NCBI GenBank assembly: GCA_958510875.1
Contig: OY294067.1
Location: 263,288,180 to 263,352,179, forward strand
Length of the DNA: 64,000 nucleotides
Reading direction: 5' to 3'
DNA from: Endomychus coccineus
Taxonomy: Eukaryota > Arthropoda > Insecta > Coleoptera > Endomychidae
The position numbers and the translations under genes are program-made. This document shows, piece after piece, positions 1 to 64,000 of this stretch (position 1 is its first letter; each line of letters opens with the position of its first letter). Under the pieces are notes generated by a model, which was not told the origin of the DNA, did no database searches, and saw nothing but the letters and a program-made list of their open reading frames with translations.

Positions 1-950
1 AGTACCCAAAATGGGACATCCTGTACAGTTTCAGCAATTAATTATATTCTTATATTGCATAGGTAATCATTAGGTAACAACGTTCCAATAAGCCTTCATC
101 GTTTGTACGAGATTTTCATTGTGGGATACAGAAGATAATATTGAAACTGAAATCACCTTAACTAATTTAATTATTTGTAATTTCATACTGATAGCTTTCT
201 GGATATAACAAGATACACCAGCTTGCAGATGCAAGTTTTTGTCTCCTTAATCGAATGATGATGCTTGTCGGTACTGTGAACGTAAAATTGTACGTATTTT
301 CGTATCAGAAATTGAATATCTCAACTATTCGAATCATTGTAATAAAATCGTATCTATTAGATTTACAACCGTTTTATTTTATTAGAACTTCAGCGGTCGG
401 TATGTTCTCATAGCAAATTGCCTCTATGGTTGTTCAAAGCTAATATTTTTATCTTCCGGTATCACAAAGACTGATATGCTAATGGACAACCGTAAAATTA
501 TTAATAACTCATATTATTAGACTAACGAACGGGCTTTGATCATGGCATGTGCACAAATTCATTTCCCACCTCTGATACTACCTACCAACCGACCAAATGT
601 TAAGGACGGTCATTTGTGTTTACATACAGCTGTTATTTAATTTATGTTGAATATATTGCGATGAAAGAGATTGTATTCATTACCGCTCAAATTTTTGTAT
701 GACCATGTTAAAATCCTAACAATATGCTGAAGAATTTTGGTCATTGTGTAGTTCATCATGAAACATACAATAACACCACAGCATGGTCATAGAAGTTAGC
801 CTAATATGACAAGTTTCTCTCAAAAATCTTAGAATAACACAGGGCATACATCATTCGCACTTTTATATCTGTAGGATTACAATAAAGTCTAGTCAAATAA
901 AGTTATACATGAACTTTTACAAAAGGTCGAGTATCTGAAATTTTTGTATA
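1..950. other. Gene-free AT-rich sequence
   Basis: I see no coding region, RNA gene or recognisable repeat here. Confidence 0.5.
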
Positions 951-1350
951 CAGGGTGTTTCAGAAAGACTTTAAATGCAAGGAACGATAGATTTTACAAA
1001 AATAATCAGATTTTTCAAATAAACCATGGTCCTATCTTCTGTCGTTTCGGAGATACTTAATTTTTTTTAAACGAAATTTTGATGTAACTCCTGTAAAGTT
1101 ACAGATATTTTGTTGAAATCTCGTACTCGGGGGTTTCAGAGGACGCCGAATAAAATGGTTTAGTTAGTTTCAGATAATGTGATAGAGGGCGCTGAGTGCA
1201 CGACTTTTCGGCGTTCCTTTTAGCCTTAACTTTTTTGAAAATAAGCACGAGGCTTTGAGGTATACCAGAGTTTGCATATGATATGTGGAATTTATACCCG
1301 CTATAATGAACGTATTTATTGATTGCGACAGATGAGGCTTCTAACATAAG
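951..1350. mobile_element. Solo terminal region of a DNA transposon
   Basis: The sequence starts TA|CAGGGTGTTTCAGAAAG, a type of terminus common on arthropod DNA transposons, followed by AT-rich and then moderately GC-rich sequence without a usable ORF. I found no matching inverted end downstream, so this is probably a truncated end. Weak call. Confidence 0.3.
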
Positions 1351-3160
1351 TGAGTAAATAATTCAGCGGATGATAGAAATCATCCTGGTAAGACATGTTC
1401 ACTTTCCCTACACAATTTATGAGCAAACATTGAGGAGGAGTAGGTAGACTTATTTGCACAGTATTAGTTACTTCTAAATGTCTACGTTAAAAGCGTTGCT
1501 ATTATGAAACGTTATTATTGATTTTGGATGAAGTTTATCATTGATTCAAATTTTTCAATCACACAATTTTTGCTTGTAACAGTTTTACATCAATATAAAG
1601 CTTACTTATTTGGATAAATTATTATTTGTTTAACTACTAACTTCTGAGTGAGACCAAAGCTCAATTACATTATTATAAATACATGCCACAATTCGAGTTT
1701 AGTTGTGAAAATTCCGTGATTCAATTTATCAAATGTCTTAGTGAATCTAACCTGACCACTTTGGCCAAAAACCTCCGACAAAGAATGAAGCAAACTAAAT
1801 AAGTAACACTGGATCGCTCTAGCATGAATATACCAATATGGCGGTAACCGTAGGACGTTTATTAGGAAATCGTCAAGAAATATCAACGATGTGAGTAATG
1901 TTCAAAATTCCGAACAAATAATGCTTGAGAATTAATACAGCTACATATATTTGTGGAACTCTGATAGTAAAATCACAAACAACTTTTCCCATAGATTTTT
2001 AAAATCTTATTCGAATTTTGCCAGCCACGCTAGCATCATCAGAGAAACAACAAAATTTGATACATTCTCCTGTTTCATTTTTGATTTCTGGCTTCATCGT
2101 CAAATACCTTTTACCAATTTTGAAGAGATTAATTTTGTTTCGTTTCGAGATTTACTGAGAAATCTCTTTTTGTGGCTGAGCGTGCTAGAAAAATGAGAAA
2201 AAAGAGAATCTTGAATAAGTTTTGACACTTCAGAAGTTCGAATTCTGATGGACATCTTGAGGGTTGTACGTTGAATACGAGTAAAAGTGTGTTTTCAACT
2301 GTAATAACTTTTCATAATGAACATAAAATTCTAATTGATACATTAGTGCCAAAGCCGAAGCGGAAGTGAAATACCGTTACATAATAATAGCGAAGAATAA
2401 TTACCAAAGACAGTTCCTACTTCTTCCGAATCCGTCCCCTTGTCAACATATATCCTTACCTGCGTGAACGAAGGTACGATTCCGTTTAGAGTAGCCCGAC
2501 AATGAGGAACATTTTTAACGAAAAATAATTGACTTGCATATTGGATGGTTTGAATTATTGATTTATGTAACAATCACATAATCCAAACTTAATTCTCTCG
2601 ACTCTTTTCAATTGTCATTTGCGTAAGACTGATTATTAATTATAATAAAGAATCCATCTTCAAAATCAGTTGATAACTAAGCAATCAATCATTCTAGACG
2701 AAACAATTCCATCTACTCTACGGATAAAAGTTTTTCGTTCTTTTGAGAGTGAATAGCAAATAAAATTTTCCTTTTGTGCATTGATTTTTGTATCCAGTCA
2801 AAATTAGGGAACATCGGTAATTTGCATAGCTCTACATTTCTACAAGATCAAAAATAGCTGTTCTATTATGCTATACTCATTGGAATAATAAAGAATGCTT
2901 ATTAAATTTGATATTGGAACACCAATGTTATATTGAAGAGAATGAAAAACAGAAAACAACTAGATTAGAAATTGTTGAATAGACAGATTTTAAAGAGAAA
3001 AACTCCTCCCTAACCAGATGCGGTTCCAGCTGGAGCTGAAGGGGTTCCATGTCGATTTATTTAAAAAAAAATGGAAGTCTGTTTGCACTCTTCTCAAAAC
3101 AGATAAGAAATAAGTTCTCGTATTTAGATTATCATTCAAATAACCTTTTTTAAAATTCAA
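1351..3160. other. Gene-free AT-rich sequence
   Basis: Only short ORFs without recognisable domains. A CTGATGA followed by a weak stem is present on the minus strand near 2040, but the GAAA element of a hammerhead is missing. Confidence 0.5.
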
Positions 3161-3161
3161 T

Positions 3162-3415
3162 GGTGGAAGTCGTTACTTTGTGATAATTTATCATATTGAT
3201 ATAATAAAATAAAACACTTTTACTTTGTTTTTTATCACATATATTATAGGATCAAATCGTAACTACGGTTTCGACACTAGAGTGTCATCTTCAACATTAT
3301 TATCGTTTCAAGATGACAAGCTATAGTGTCGAAACTACAGTCACGATTTGTTTCTATAATATACCTATGTGATAAAAAACAAAGTAAACGTGTTTTACTT
3401 CTCTAAAACAATTGT
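3162..3415. repeat. Inverted pair of Penelope-type terminal repeats
   Basis: The left arm (about 3205-3297, read on minus) and the right arm (about 3306-3410, plus) are inverted copies, sharing GTGTCGAAAC, CACGATTTG or its variant, and an AT-rich tail ending near GTGTTTTA. Each arm holds a hammerhead-like core: a GA-rich entry, a GACAC/GTGTC-type stem II, then GAAAC and GUU or GUC. A related copy is split by the mariner at 39760-40986. Confidence 0.6.
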
Positions 3416-4261
3416 CATTTTAAAATTTGATTTTCATATCAGTTTGTCAATTTATCTTGTTACTCAAATTTCAAGAATATCAAGGATCTTTAACGTATAT
3501 CACATATTAAAAACATCATCAACAAGAGTCGATTAGTATTAATCAATTAATTAGATTATTTGCCTCATTATGGTACTTCGGAATTCGGATGATATTGTAC
3601 ACTACTCTTAGAAATACACTAATACAGGTTTATTTGAGTAGTTTCAAATAAATTCTCGTGCCTGAAATTGAATTTTATTAGTTTCTTAACATTTATACTA
3701 AGGTCATTTGATGAGAACTAGTTTTTGAACTCAAGATTCTTTATCAACAGTGCTTCATTAGAAGAGTCGTTAATCAACAATTGCGTTAAGTTAACATTGG
3801 ATATTTCTGATAAGTCATTGGTGAACAAGAGATATAAGGACCCTAGCTACTCCTCTTTTAATTATAACTATAATAGAATGTATGAATGTTAAAGAAATAA
3901 ACTTTGAGCTTCACTTCGAAATCCATAAAGTTCGAGTTTGGTTAGGAAGAAATCATGGTTTACGCAGTAAATGCCTTCGACCAGTCTATATACATGGCTC
4001 CTGTGGGCTTCTGTTCATTAAGTGAGGATATTATATTTCACTATTCCAAGAATACGGCTCTGATGTTGGGGCGTTATTTTTCTAAAACCGTTTTTTTGTA
4101 TCAGATAATATAGGTTTTTTAATTATTCTTACTTACCTTACTTTTTAGATTATTTGGGAGGTCTATATTATGTAGTTCCAGTGGTAGAGAATTCCTCTTG
4201 AACATTTGGAAGCTTAATACACTAAACGAGTTCTAAACTGTGGATATACTATAACACTATC
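3416..4261. other. Gene-free AT-rich sequence
   Basis: No supported coding region, RNA gene or repeat. Confidence 0.45.
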
Positions 4262-4436
4262 AAGTAGGAAATAATCACCCTTATTCACTAAAAATACTAT
4301 GGAAATAGTAAGAACCTTTAAGCTACCAAGTAGCCATCATCAGAGTGAAGTAAATTAGGAAACAAAATGTACCTGTTTAAATACTATTTGGGGCTGATAA
4401 TGCAAAAAAGGAGTTACCCTCAGCTGGAGATCATCT
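4262..4436. repeat. Left inverted arm around a Penelope fragment
   Basis: This arm pairs with 5895-6050 in inverse orientation (shared GTTACCCTCAGCTGGAG, AAACAAAATGTACCTGTTT and an ACCCTTAT...AAAAATACTAT block). It also carries, on the minus strand near 4301-4345, CTGATGAT followed by a GCTAC/GTAGC stem, a decayed hammerhead-like motif that the right arm lacks. Inverted terminal repeats are known for Penelope-like elements. Confidence 0.65.
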
Positions 4437-4685
4437 GAATTCAATAAATTGTTTTGCAACCTTTCTTAATTATCTAAATTAGCAATTATATGTAAGCGTT
4501 TATTGAACGCGCTTAATAACTAATTTGATTAAATTCACTGTAGAATTACAAAGTAATCACCAGCTTCCTTTTGTTGACATTATTATTATCAAAGATTTGA
4601 ATAGTTTCAACAATAAGAATGTGTAAATTAATTTTTAACTTATAAAGTTATGGATGTAAAACCTCTCATTAACACTAAATAAACA

Positions 4686-5400
4686 ATGAATGTTATTATT
4701 ATTCACTCTTGGTTACATATGTTTCAACACACAGTCTCATCATCTGAGCCAAGTCATAAACTTATCAAAGATGGTCACCACTATGAATTCGTCATATACA
4801 GAAAACCTACTCAATCGGGTAGATATATTCCAGAGGATTTATGTATACGAATTAATTATAAAAGAGCTTCATTGAATAGTCTTGTTCATATATTATTAAA
4901 TGTTTCTTTGAGCCAGAAAAATTATAACAACGAAGTTGAGAAACTTCAGCAAATAGCGACGGACAATGGTTACGAAAAATCATTGCTGCATGAGTTCATT
5001 TATAGCCAAAAACGAAATTAGAACCATTACTTTCGAATAACTGAATGAAATTCAAAATTTTCACTTGTCATCCTTCAGTAATCAATAAATTACATAAAAT
5101 AATAAATTACATTAAAAACCGTTTAGGTAATACCTTTGATAAAGTCCCCGATAGTGACTATGGGGATCAAACTAGAAGGAACATTTAATTCATTATAAAG
5201 AACATTCTGCCTATATTAAGAAGAATAATAGTGAAGAATCAGCATTAGCAGAAGATATTTCAAACACAGGTCAAACCGTTTCTCAAGAAACTATTACTTT
5301 TAAAACACAGTACAGATAAATATTTAGGATGGAAATGTATAAGCGAAAAATCATTTATTAAATTGGTAATGAACAAGTCGATAGTTTGGCGTTTTGATGA
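4686..5400 (+). pseudogene. Penelope-like element, RT thumb and GIY-YIG remnant
   Basis: The frame at 4686-5021 contains EFVIYRKPTQSGRYIPED and a downstream Asn/Glu-rich helical stretch ending in NGYEKSLLHEFI, which match the region after the RT palm in Penelope-like retroelements. After a gap, 5155-5290 reads GDQTRRN and KEHSAYIKKNNSEESALAED, the second half of a GIY-YIG nuclease domain. Frames are interrupted, so no active protein is possible. The remnant sits between inverted arms at 4262-4436 and 5895-6050. Confidence 0.75.
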
Positions 5401-5894
5401 CAAGTAAGTATTTGGTTGCCAATTTATTTTCAAAACCTAAACTTGCTATCAATAAATATTAAAACGGCGTTCCATAATATAACACTATTTAACAATTTTT
5501 CTTTGTGAATATAATAATTTCCTCTCCTTTTTCGGCCTAAAATATAATGTTTAACAAATTGAAAGCAATTGAATTACATGGGATAGAAACTCGACCTATA
5601 AAATTCTTCTACTTGATTAATAATATGCATTTATATGAAAACAGATTCCTATTACAAAGGCCCGGGTCTTATACAAATTTCACTTTAGTGCAATTCTAAT
5701 AGAAATTGAGATGCATTGTATTTTAATTTAAAACTTGTAGTTCTCATAAGGAATTATCTCGTGGACCCAAGTTATTTCTAAGCTCTACACAAAAATCATA
5801 AAGTTCATTTAGGTACTTCTCTTGAATTGAAATCAAAAATTTTCACTCCATAATACATGAAAAAATGTTCCTCTTCGAATAGATGACCCCATAT

Positions 5895-6050
5895 TAATGA
5901 AGACGTACCTCCAGCTGAGGGTAACCCTTTGTTTGCATTATTAACCCCAAATGGTATTATTGAAACAGGTACATTTTGTTTTCTACTCCACTTTAATAGT
6001 ATTTTTAATGGATAAGGGTTATTATTTCGTACTTATTAGTATTTGGAAGC
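5895..6050. repeat. Right inverted arm around a Penelope fragment
   Basis: Inverse copy of the arm at 4262-4436, lacking about 35 bases that include the hammerhead-like segment. Confidence 0.65.
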
Positions 6051-7326
6051 TCGTTATTATAGTTACTATATTTTTCTATAAATTGCCATGTTGTATTAGG
6101 TGCATCATCCATCCAACAAGTTAAATCGGTGAATAAATGTTTCATAAGTTTTCAACATCTAAAATCCAGAATAGTGACACACTTTTTGAATAATTCTAAC
6201 AATTTCTTCAAAGTTTTTATGTTATTGTCCGATATTACGGAAACATAAGAATATAAAACTTGATTTGTGAAATAGCAAGTGACAAAACATTACAACATTA
6301 CACAATGTATGTTCAAATATGTCACCAGATATTGAAATAATAGGAACAATCCTTTTTATTTGATAAAGTAATTAAACCAAACAAATGACAAATACCGTAA
6401 AAATTGTGAAATAATCATCATTTCTAAAGACTAATAATCTGCATGTAAAAACGGTTTGCACAATAATTCACGAAGAAAAGGGGATTTGTAATAAAACACA
6501 AATATTTCAAATTAATCGATTTTTATTATGAAAGTAAAAAATATATTACAAATTTTCAACCACAAAACTAGCTGATAAATATAATATACCAAAGTTTAAT
6601 GTGTTAACTTCGATAAGCGTTTGACGAGTCTCATATTTAACACAGGTTCAACTTTATTTATAATTAACTTGAAGTATACATCAATTACGATGACTAGATG
6701 ATCATCAGCAACAAATAAACAAATTCTAAGTTTCTACAGATTTTCCTGATTTTATGGCATGAAGTAATGAATTTTACAGCATTCAACGTGACGACAATAT
6801 ATTGTAAAGGAATTCAAATCTAGAATAAACACAGTAGGTGGCCCGCCTATTTTATTGAATGATAAAAGTACGGATTTCCGGTTTGTGGTTATACCGGAAG
6901 TAGTTGTGAACTTCTCCCGAGAGAGCAAAACCTTTTATGCAGTAAGGTGTTCTATTTAAAAAATAAACAAGGCGATCGACAACTTCCGGTATAACTGAAG
7001 AACCCCCCTGTTTACAAATTTTAAAACTTCTATTTGAATTCTTTCGTGATAAACAAGTCAATACTGTTATGGTAAGATCTTATCAGCGAAAACCTTTTTT
7101 GGGCCAAATCCAAGTTTTTGAACGATCCATATATATTCAGTATAATTTTCAATTGACTGATAGGAGTCAATCCAATTATTCAACATTCAAAGCCATTTTT
7201 GGACACATCAGAAATTTAAAAAATACAAATGACATTGTTCCCACATAAATATAAAACTGGTTCACAAACCTCTTACTTGTCATTTACTTGCCAAGACGCT
7301 GTACGATAAGTGCGTACCATTGGTAG
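6051..7326. other. Gene-free AT-rich sequence
   Basis: No supported gene. A CTGATGAT-containing segment on the minus strand near 6690-6715 resembles a strongly decayed Penelope-type terminus, but the GAAA element is absent. Confidence 0.45.
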
Positions 7327-8784
7327 GTAACTTCTTCATTTTTTTAGCTACGATGTAGGTCAAATTAGCAAACCAGGATTTTTTCCGCTGATAACAATCG
7401 TACAATCGGAAAAAAAAATGTGTTTTGAAAAATGTTAACAAAATAAAAAAATTTTATGTATAGTATTTCCTTCAAGAATTGTTATTGGAATTTAGAATAA
7501 GATTAGTTATTATAAACTTTTCGCTAGAATGAAACAAATAACGAAGTTATAACTCGAAATTATCTTGCAAGGCAATCGAAACAAATGCAATAATTTGTGA
7601 CAATATCCTGTTGAAAATGCAACTCATATTGCATCTTTTTGCGTGTTTAGATAGTTTGGTAGTTTTTACTGATAGTGATAAATGTGATATCTTGGAAGCT
7701 TAGTACTTGGTGTGTTGTTTTCTGAGAGCCAAAGACTATTACGAAGTACTATATTACCCACTATCTGTTCAACCTGATCGTCGCTTTTTTTGAAATTCTG
7801 AAAAGAAGAGATCAACTGAGAATGCTTTTGATAAGAAGCGGCTGAAAAAGAATTGCAGTCGAAACAAACTCTTATTCACGCATTATTCCCAGGAGATTCT
7901 GAAAAGAATGTTTTTTTCCTATTGGTGTATCAACTATTGTCAACAAAATGCCAACAATTTACGAAATATTCATGGAGCGACGAGCAACCTTTTCACATTG
8001 TGAAATGTTTAATAGAAAAAACCAACATTACTGGTCAAGAGAAAATCCCATCGAAGCGTTTCTCAAATTCGTTTTAGATTTAACATTTGGTGTAGGATAT
8101 TTCATACAGAATTATTGGACCTGTTATTATTAAAGTCTCACCCCTACGAGAGATACGTGTAATTTATGCAAGAGATTTTGGACAATTTCTTAGGTGAAGT
8201 AGCTTTGTAATCAGGCAAAATGTCATTTTTCTGCATGATGGACCACCTGCTCACAACTATCATTGATCTAGGCATTTTCTTAATGACAGGTGGATTGGCC
8301 TCGATTATTCTCATGAGATGTTCACTCAAGACGATACGATAACGTAGATGTTCTCAAAAATTAAGTTATGGAAGAACTGCATCAAATAGATGGTAGGGTC
8401 CTGTAAAAGTGCGCGGCCTGGCCTACAACGAACCAACAAATGTCGTGAGAAACGCAAAGTTTCCAAACATCTCCAGTAGAATTAGCGGGTTCAAAACCAA
8501 TACATTTTTATTTTCTTTGTTGAAACGTAAATTTTCAAACAACATAGTTTTTCATATCCTTTTATCTCCATTTTAACTTATTGCCATTTGTTTCAACAGC
8601 CTTTAAAATAACCAATATTATTCTAAATTCCAATTTCCAATAACTTTCATGAGAATTGTTATTTTGTTCAAAAACTGAAAACTGCGATATTCAATTTTTC
8701 CGATTTCAACATTGCAATCAGCAGAAAAATCCTACTAGTTAGCTAATTTGACCGTCGTCGTAGCTACAAAAATAAAGAAGTTAC
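7327..8784 (+). mobile_element. TIR DNA transposon, Tc1/mariner-related, broken
   Basis: Inverted ends of about 165 bp begin GTAACTTCTT at 7327 and end AAGAAGTTAC at 8784, with matching subterminal blocks (for example the TTAGCTACGA / TCGTAGCTA and GAATTGTTATT blocks). Inside, 8217-8310 on plus reads NVIFLHDGPPAHNYH, a stop, then RHFLNDRWIG, the second catalytic Asp region of Tc1/mariner-related transposases. Upstream frames at 7853-8133 may be the N-terminal part, but frameshifts prevent a clear call. Dead copy. Confidence 0.7.
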
Positions 8785-9126
8785 AAATTGGGAGCACTTA
8801 ATCTAGAGTTGAGAATTTTGCGAGTACAGTGGTATTTAGTCGATAAGTTTTTGAAGTTAAACCTTCCATACCAAATACTTCGAATATGGAACCAGCATTT
8901 CGAGCTATACGAGAGTTCAACTCTCTTCAAGCATACATGCATCTCAAGACCCACTTACAAATTGGGAGCACTTAATCTAGAGTTGAGAATTTTGCGAGTA
9001 CTAGTATTTAGTCAATACTTTTTTCAAGTTAAACCTTCCATACCAAATGCTTCGATTATGGAACCAGCATTTCGAGCTATACGAGAGATCAACTCTCTTC
9101 AAGCATACATGCATCTCAAGACCAAC
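8781..9126. repeat. Tandem duplication, period about 174 bp, two copies
   Basis: Unit 1 starts at 8781 (TTACAAATTGGGAGC) and unit 2 at 8955 with the same words. The copies differ by few substitutions and a short indel (GTACAGTGGTATTTAG against GTACTAGTATTTAG). The second ends in TCTCAAGACC near 9123. A continuous ORF crosses both, but I recognise no domain in it, and it is probably non-coding. Confidence 0.8.
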
Positions 9127-9569
9127 TCCCTAGAATTTAAATTATTTTGATTTGACAACGTTGTGCAAATATTCATAGGAAATGAACTACAATGTACAAA
9201 AATGTCAGTGCTGAACCATAATATTCCAGGTAGCAATCAGTACAAACTGAGGATAGAGGTTTTTTGTGACAGAGCTATTCCAGTGCACGATTAAAAAAGT
9301 ATTATTTATTATTCAGCAGCCTAAGGAATGATGAAGAAAACACATCACAAAACATTCCAAATGCAATGAATGTTTCTATAATAATCGAAAATGACGATGC
9401 CAGTTTCCCACTCAATCATAATATCTGTATGCTACATCTCCGGATGTTTCTTGGTTCGATCATGCTAAGATTTTTTTAGAAAAATGGAATATAACAAAAT
9501 TATTTTTGAATTTGTAAACGGAAAACGAACCTGTTCCCAAAAAACAAAAAGGTAGTCTAGTATTAAATT
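9127..9569. other. Gene-free AT-rich sequence
   Basis: Nothing recognised. Confidence 0.4.
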
Positions 9570-10882
9570 AAGGTTTTTAACCATGGATATTTGAGTGTTC
9601 CTTTATTTACGAAACTTGGTCTATAGGTTTAGGGCTACTCCCAGATGGTTTGTGGTTAGTTTGCCATGCTTCTAAGTTACTGCCCCTTTAGAGGCAAAAC
9701 GCTCAAAAAAAGGGCGAAATTGAAAATAAGTGTTATTTTCGTATTTTTTGGGTCCGATTGACGTTTTTTTATTATTCTAATTTTTTCGAGAATCGCACCC
9801 TTTGAGTCGAAATCTAAATCTATAATGAAATAATTGCAAATTTTATAATTGGAAGCAGTTCCTCGTAAAAAAAATTGCATTTTTTGGTACATAGTACATT
9901 TCCCAAGTTATTCCAAAAAAAAATGGAAGAAAGGCCCTTTTGTTCAAGGGATGTAAAAGTAGGAAGGAATGGTTTTAAAATTTCCTCCAACATAGATTGA
10001 CCCCAAATAAACATTTTTTTATTCCGGAAAAATTTTCCAAAAACGCATAATTTCCGAGATAGTAATGATTTTTCAGCGGATATTTAAAATTGGACAGCAT
10101 CCAGGGCAATTTAAATAATTAATTTTTTCTTGTTTTTTGGTCACTGGTTATCAATCACCGGAAAAAAATTGAAAATTTTTAATTTTGGGCACGAAATGGA
10201 GGAGCCTCTGCCCTTATTGGGACTATATGAAAATGACCAGCACAAAAATAATTTTATCAAGATATATATGGATATTTTGAATCAAAATAAGACTTTTGCC
10301 ATAACCAGTTACCAAAAAACAAGGAAAAATTCAAATTTCTTAAGCATCTGGATGCTGTCCAATTTCAAATAAATCGTTACTATCTCGGAAATTATGCGTT
10401 GTTGGAAAAAATGTTTATTCGTGGTCACCCCTTACCCCTTCCTACTTTTTCACTTCTTGGAAAAAAGGGATTCTTATCGTTTTTTTTAAATAACAAATAT
10501 TGATCGGGGAAGAGAAGTTATAATTGCAAAACGAACAATTTCCTATTATACAATTTTTCATTATTTCATTTATTGGTCGATTTATGTTTTGACCGCACTT
10601 TTTTTCAAAGCATAAACTCGAAAAGAATGCGTTTTTAGAAAAAATTACAAGAATAAAAAAATGCATCCGGACTCAAACAATATGAAAATATTATTTGTTT
10701 TCAATTTCGAACCTTTTTTTTTTCAGGGGACTCGTTTCTACCCCTAAACGAGAAGCAACTCAAAAGCGGCCATCCAAACTAACTACAAACCATAACCATC
10801 TGTGACACGCCCTGAACTTACCCACCAAGTTTCGTAAATAAAGGAGCACTTCCAAAAAATTCATAGGTTAAGCACCTTTTTG
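9570..10882. mobile_element. Long-arm foldback element
   Basis: The two halves are inverted copies: ends AAGGTTTTTAACC (9570) and GGTTAAGCACCTT (10870-10882), then CCTTTATTTACGAAACTTGG and its complement. Deeper blocks include a stretch ending in ATTTCCGAGATAGTAA (about 10046-10065) with its inverse near 10375-10395, and GGACAGCATCCAG with its inverse. Arms are about 500 bp around a centre of about 240 bp. No transposase is visible, so it is a non-autonomous foldback or long-TIR element. Confidence 0.75.
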
Positions 10883-11229
10883 ATCTTCGTTTACTGGACT
10901 AAAATTAACGTAGGTAACAAGTGATCGAAGTTAAATCTGAAGTTCGATGAAAATAAAAATATTCTTAAAATATATATCCAATTAATAAAATTTTATAAAA
11001 TATTGGAAATTAATTTTTTGTACATGTTAAATACCTTATCATATTTCCTAAGCAATGTTTAATTAATCATCGTAAACAATAATAAAATTAAACTTTCTGC
11101 CACTGCTGTCACATATCGGATATGATAAATAAACTATAATTATTGCCGTATACCGAAACCGTTAATAGAATGAATACCTAACATCTATTTATCAAATATA
11201 AAAAATCCACACGCGAGTACATATAAATT
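10883..11229 (-). other. Melk 3' flank, probable 3' UTR
   Basis: AT-rich sequence after the Melk stop on the minus strand. No canonical AATAAA is obvious in the first 200 bases, so the polyadenylation site is not assigned. Confidence 0.4.
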
Positions 11230-63944
<52,715 letters not shown>

Positions 63945-64000
63945 TCATGTTGAATTTATCAAGCAATCCCATGCATAGAATGACATCAAAATTAATTCAA

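Noticed and set aside
2000..2050. CTGATGAT plus a GCTAGC/GCTGGC stem on minus, like a hammerhead
   Set aside because: The GAAA element and stem III are absent (CAAAATT instead), and no Penelope sequence is next to it.
6685..6720. CTGATGATCATC on minus as a hammerhead start
   Set aside because: The expected GAAA after stem II is replaced by GTAA, and stem pairing is poor.
8788..9150. 120-codon ORF across the 174-bp tandem repeat
   Set aside because: The frame stays open only because the period is a multiple of three; no domain is recognised.

Overview
The window looks like a piece of an arthropod, very probably insect, nuclear genome. It is AT-rich, has long introns with ordinary GT-AG splice sites, contains old mariner, hAT, P-like, PIF/Harbinger, Mutator-like, Helentron, LINE and Penelope elements, and holds a short run of the arthropod telomere motif (CCTAA). 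The exact order is not certain; a beetle would fit the mix of mobile elements, but that is a guess.

Two host genes can be supported. Most of the window is one minus-strand gene, a MELK (maternal embryonic leucine-zipper kinase) orthologue. Seven exons can be traced from 63917 down to the stop codon at 11230, and every exon junction keeps the reading frame. They encode the second half of the kinase domain, the UBA-like domain, a Pro/Thr/Ser-rich linker and the C-terminal KA1 domain. The N-terminal kinase exons lie beyond 64000. The last intron is about 25.7 kb. A second complete gene, a single-exon CHIC (cysteine-rich hydrophobic domain) family protein on the plus strand at 63068-63574, sits inside a Melk intron only 83 bases from a Melk splice donor.

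Region by region: 1-11229 lies downstream of Melk and holds a Penelope fragment between inverted arms (4262-6050), a Tc1/mariner-related element (7327-8784), a 174-bp tandem duplication and a long foldback element (9570-10882). The last Melk intron (11582-37252) holds Penelope-like elements, LINE remnants, two mariner copies each split by a hAT insertion, a TIR element with a basic ORF, a P-like element with a THAP exon, a Mutator-like transposase relic and a well-formed hammerhead ribozyme motif. Between 37357 and 60150 the introns hold a third mariner, a Helentron endonuclease, Tc1-like relics, mariner copies four and five, a DDE transposon end joined to a LINE piece, a jockey-type LINE, a Penelope RT, a palindromic element encoding a CXC cysteine-rich protein and a Harbinger relic. 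The 60514-63656 intron holds a P-like MITE and the CHIC gene.

Nearly all transposon genes are broken by stops, frameshifts or deletions. The most striking structural signal is the repeated presence of hammerhead-ribozyme-like motifs at the ends of Penelope-like repeats and, as an inverted pair, in a small foldback element next to the CXC-protein element.
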